Source: Rickettsiales bacterium (GTDB lineage: Bacteria > Pseudomonadota > Alphaproteobacteria > Rickettsiales > 21-14-0-20-44-7). From it: a stretch of 7,445 bases of DNA. The stretch is from the NCBI GenBank assembly GCA_023301015.1, contig JALZVI010000155.1, forward strand, positions 1 to 7,445, written 5' to 3'. The notes beneath the pieces were generated by a model. It was not told the origin of the DNA, made no database searches, and worked only from the letters and a program-made list of their open reading frames with translations. Each line of letters starts with the position of its first letter. Position 1 is the stretch's first letter. Made by a program: the position numbers and the translations under genes. Shown here piece after piece: positions 6,458 to 7,445 of the stretch.

Positions 6458-6869
6458 GCAGCTGAAGCAGAAGTGCATTTTGCCCATCTGCATAATATGC
6501 CTTCCGCTGATTATACTCAGCAAAAGCAAATTTTTCGTAAAGACAGCGCGCTTTTTTGTTAACCTCTGACACTTCCAAAAACACCTTCTTCACTCCCGAC
6601 TCTCGGCAAACACCAAGCATCTCTTCCAACAGCTGCGCTCCGCTGCCTTGGCCTTGCGCATCTGGCACTACCGCCATCGTAATCACCTCACACTCCTCAG
6701 CCAAAATCTGAAACAGCACAAAGCAGCTACCCGACTGTTTTATAACATAATTATGTTTAAATGCAAGCAAATCTGCGAGCTGTTTCTCGCTCCATCCATT
6801 TGAAAATGCCGCATCATGAATGCGCGCTAGCTCCCCAGCATCACCAATTTTACCGAAGACAAATGCCAT
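6450..6869 (-). CDS. rimI: GNAT acetyltransferase, RimI-like (ribosomal S18 alanine N-acetyltransferase type)
   Basis: This is a 139-residue single GNAT domain, slightly shorter than E. coli RimI (148). RimI acetylates the N-terminal alanine of ribosomal protein S18 using acetyl-CoA. The N-terminal IHDAAFSNGWSEKQLADLLA (18-37) resembles the RimI opening, with the trace of its substrate-side helix. The acetyl-CoA loop is VVPDAQGQGSGAQLL (67-81, with QGQGSG at 72-77). The C-terminal half has FLEVSEVNKKARCLYEKFAF (97-116), with a glutamate (99) and tyrosine (111) placed like the catalytic pair of RimI, then RKAYY (122-126). The usual glycine of the LYxxxGF motif is Ala115 here. The ATG at 6869 lies three bases after the parA stop and has no strong Shine-Dalgarno, so translation is probably coupled to parA. 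RimI often neighbours tsaB; a ParA partner is unusual, so another protein substrate is possible. GNAT identity is firm, the RimI function less so. Confidence 0.85.
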   Translation of the reverse strand: MAFVFGKIGDAGELARIHDAAFSNGWSEKQLADLLAFKHNYVIKQSGSCFVLFQILAEECEVITMAVVPDAQGQGSGAQLLEEMLGVCRESGVKKVFLEVSEVNKKARCLYEKFAFAEYNQRKAYYADGQNALLLQLQL

Positions 6870-6872
6870 TAT

Positions 6873-7445
6873 TTAAGCCGCTTTTTTCTTGGCCTTTTCG
6901 GCTTTTTTCACCGCAAAAGCTTTCAGCACTTCCTTAACAAGCGCCTTCACTTCCTTCGCCGCAACAGAGCTTGGCTGCGCTTCTGTCACAGTTTTCCCAT
7001 CCAACATAGCCGCCGCAAATCCTACACGATTTCCCAGCTGCTGGCTTAGCAGCTTGTCCTTATGCGAAGCTTCAAACACACCGCGGATAGATTTCCCTAA
7101 ATTTGAATTTCCTGAAACGCGGTTGAGCAAAATCTTCGTTTTCACCCCCTCCTGCTCCGCCAAAACAATGCTAGCCTTCGTCGCCCACAAATCTGTCGGG
7201 CTTGGCTGCACGGGAATCACCACCAAATCAGCTGAACGAATCGCACTGCGTGCCTCAACCTCAATATGCGGAGGGCTGTCGACAATAATATAATCCACCT
7301 TGCCCTTCAATTTCACAATTTCTTCATCCAGCGCATAGGCATTGCAAGCCGTGCACGCAAAATCATCATTCTCACGAATCCGCGCCCAAGTGCTAAGCGA
7401 CGCTTGCGGATCAAGATCAATTGCAGCCACTTTTTTGCCAGCCAG
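6873..7445 (-). CDS. ParA-family ATPase, 5' end outside the window
   Basis: The last 190 residues of a ParA/Soj/MinD-superfamily ATPase are visible; the frame is open to the right edge (LAGKKVAAIDLDPQAS), and the GTG at 7430 is an internal valine, not a start. The KGGVGKTT Walker A loop must lie beyond the edge. Visible motifs are the Walker A' strand IDLDPQAS (9-16), the Walker B strand IIVDSPPH (53-60), and VVIPVQPSPTDLWATKAS (75-92), which are typical of the plasmid-like and orphan ParA group. These ATPases bind DNA non-specifically as ATP dimers and position plasmids, chromosomes or protein complexes. The C-terminus ends in a Lys/Ala tail (KKAEKAKKKAA, 180-190), which may add DNA affinity. 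No ParB or parS-like repeats are seen downstream; instead rimI and an unknown gene follow within a few bases. The cargo is therefore unknown, and a chromosomal orphan ParA is my preferred reading. Confidence 0.92.
   Translation of the reverse strand: MAGKKVAAIDLDPQASLSTWARIRENDDFACTACNAYALDEEIVKLKGKVDYIIVDSPPHIEVEARSAIRSADLVVIPVQPSPTDLWATKASIVLAEQEGVKTKILLNRVSGNSNLGKSIRGVFEASHKDKLLSQQLGNRVGFAAAMLDGKTVTEAQPSSVAAKEVKALVKEVLKAFAVKKAEKAKKKAA

Noticed and set aside
6889..7293. 134-codon open frame on the + strand
   Set aside because: It is antisense to the ParA gene, whose motifs are clear; the Ser/Phe-rich translation is typical of a shadow frame.

Overview
The window looks like chromosomal DNA of an alphaproteobacterium of moderate GC content. 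The evidence is the SucD and SucA sequences, the presence of both on one strand in the order sucD then sucA (as in the alphaproteobacterial mdh-sucCDAB cluster), and the Gmk, ThiD, RimI and ParA types. I cannot name a genus. No CRISPR array, insertion sequence, tRNA or rRNA is visible.

Left part (1-540): the 3' end of guanylate kinase (gmk, + strand), a short GC-rich hairpin-bearing spacer, and a 36-residue predicted lipoprotein (355-465, + strand) that is easily missed. These converge on sucA.

Middle part (538-4472, - strand): sucD (succinyl-CoA ligase alpha subunit), a strong stem-loop terminator, then sucA (E1 of 2-oxoglutarate dehydrogenase). The enzymes catalyse consecutive TCA-cycle steps: SucA, with SucB and Lpd, makes succinyl-CoA, and SucD, with SucC, converts it to succinate. 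The usual partners sucC (upstream) and sucB (downstream) are not adjacent, so the cluster is broken up here. thiD (4567-5337, + strand), a thiamine-pathway kinase, diverges from sucD across 94 bases. Its promoter lies so close to the ATG that the mRNA is probably leaderless.

The 336-base gap 5338-5673 has no credible protein gene. On the - strand it carries a near-consensus promoter (TTGACA, 18 bases, TATAAA), about 213 bases with several stem-loops, and a stem-loop followed by T-rich sequence. This has the layout of a free-standing small RNA gene whose family I do not recognise, and it is the most interesting item in the window.

Right part (5674-7445, - strand): a tight gene group read right to left. 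It comprises a ParA-type ATPase cut by the window edge, a RimI-like acetyltransferase three bases later, and an unrecognised 250-residue soluble protein 23 bases after that. A perfect 16-base palindrome spans the rimI stop codon and the leader of the unknown gene.
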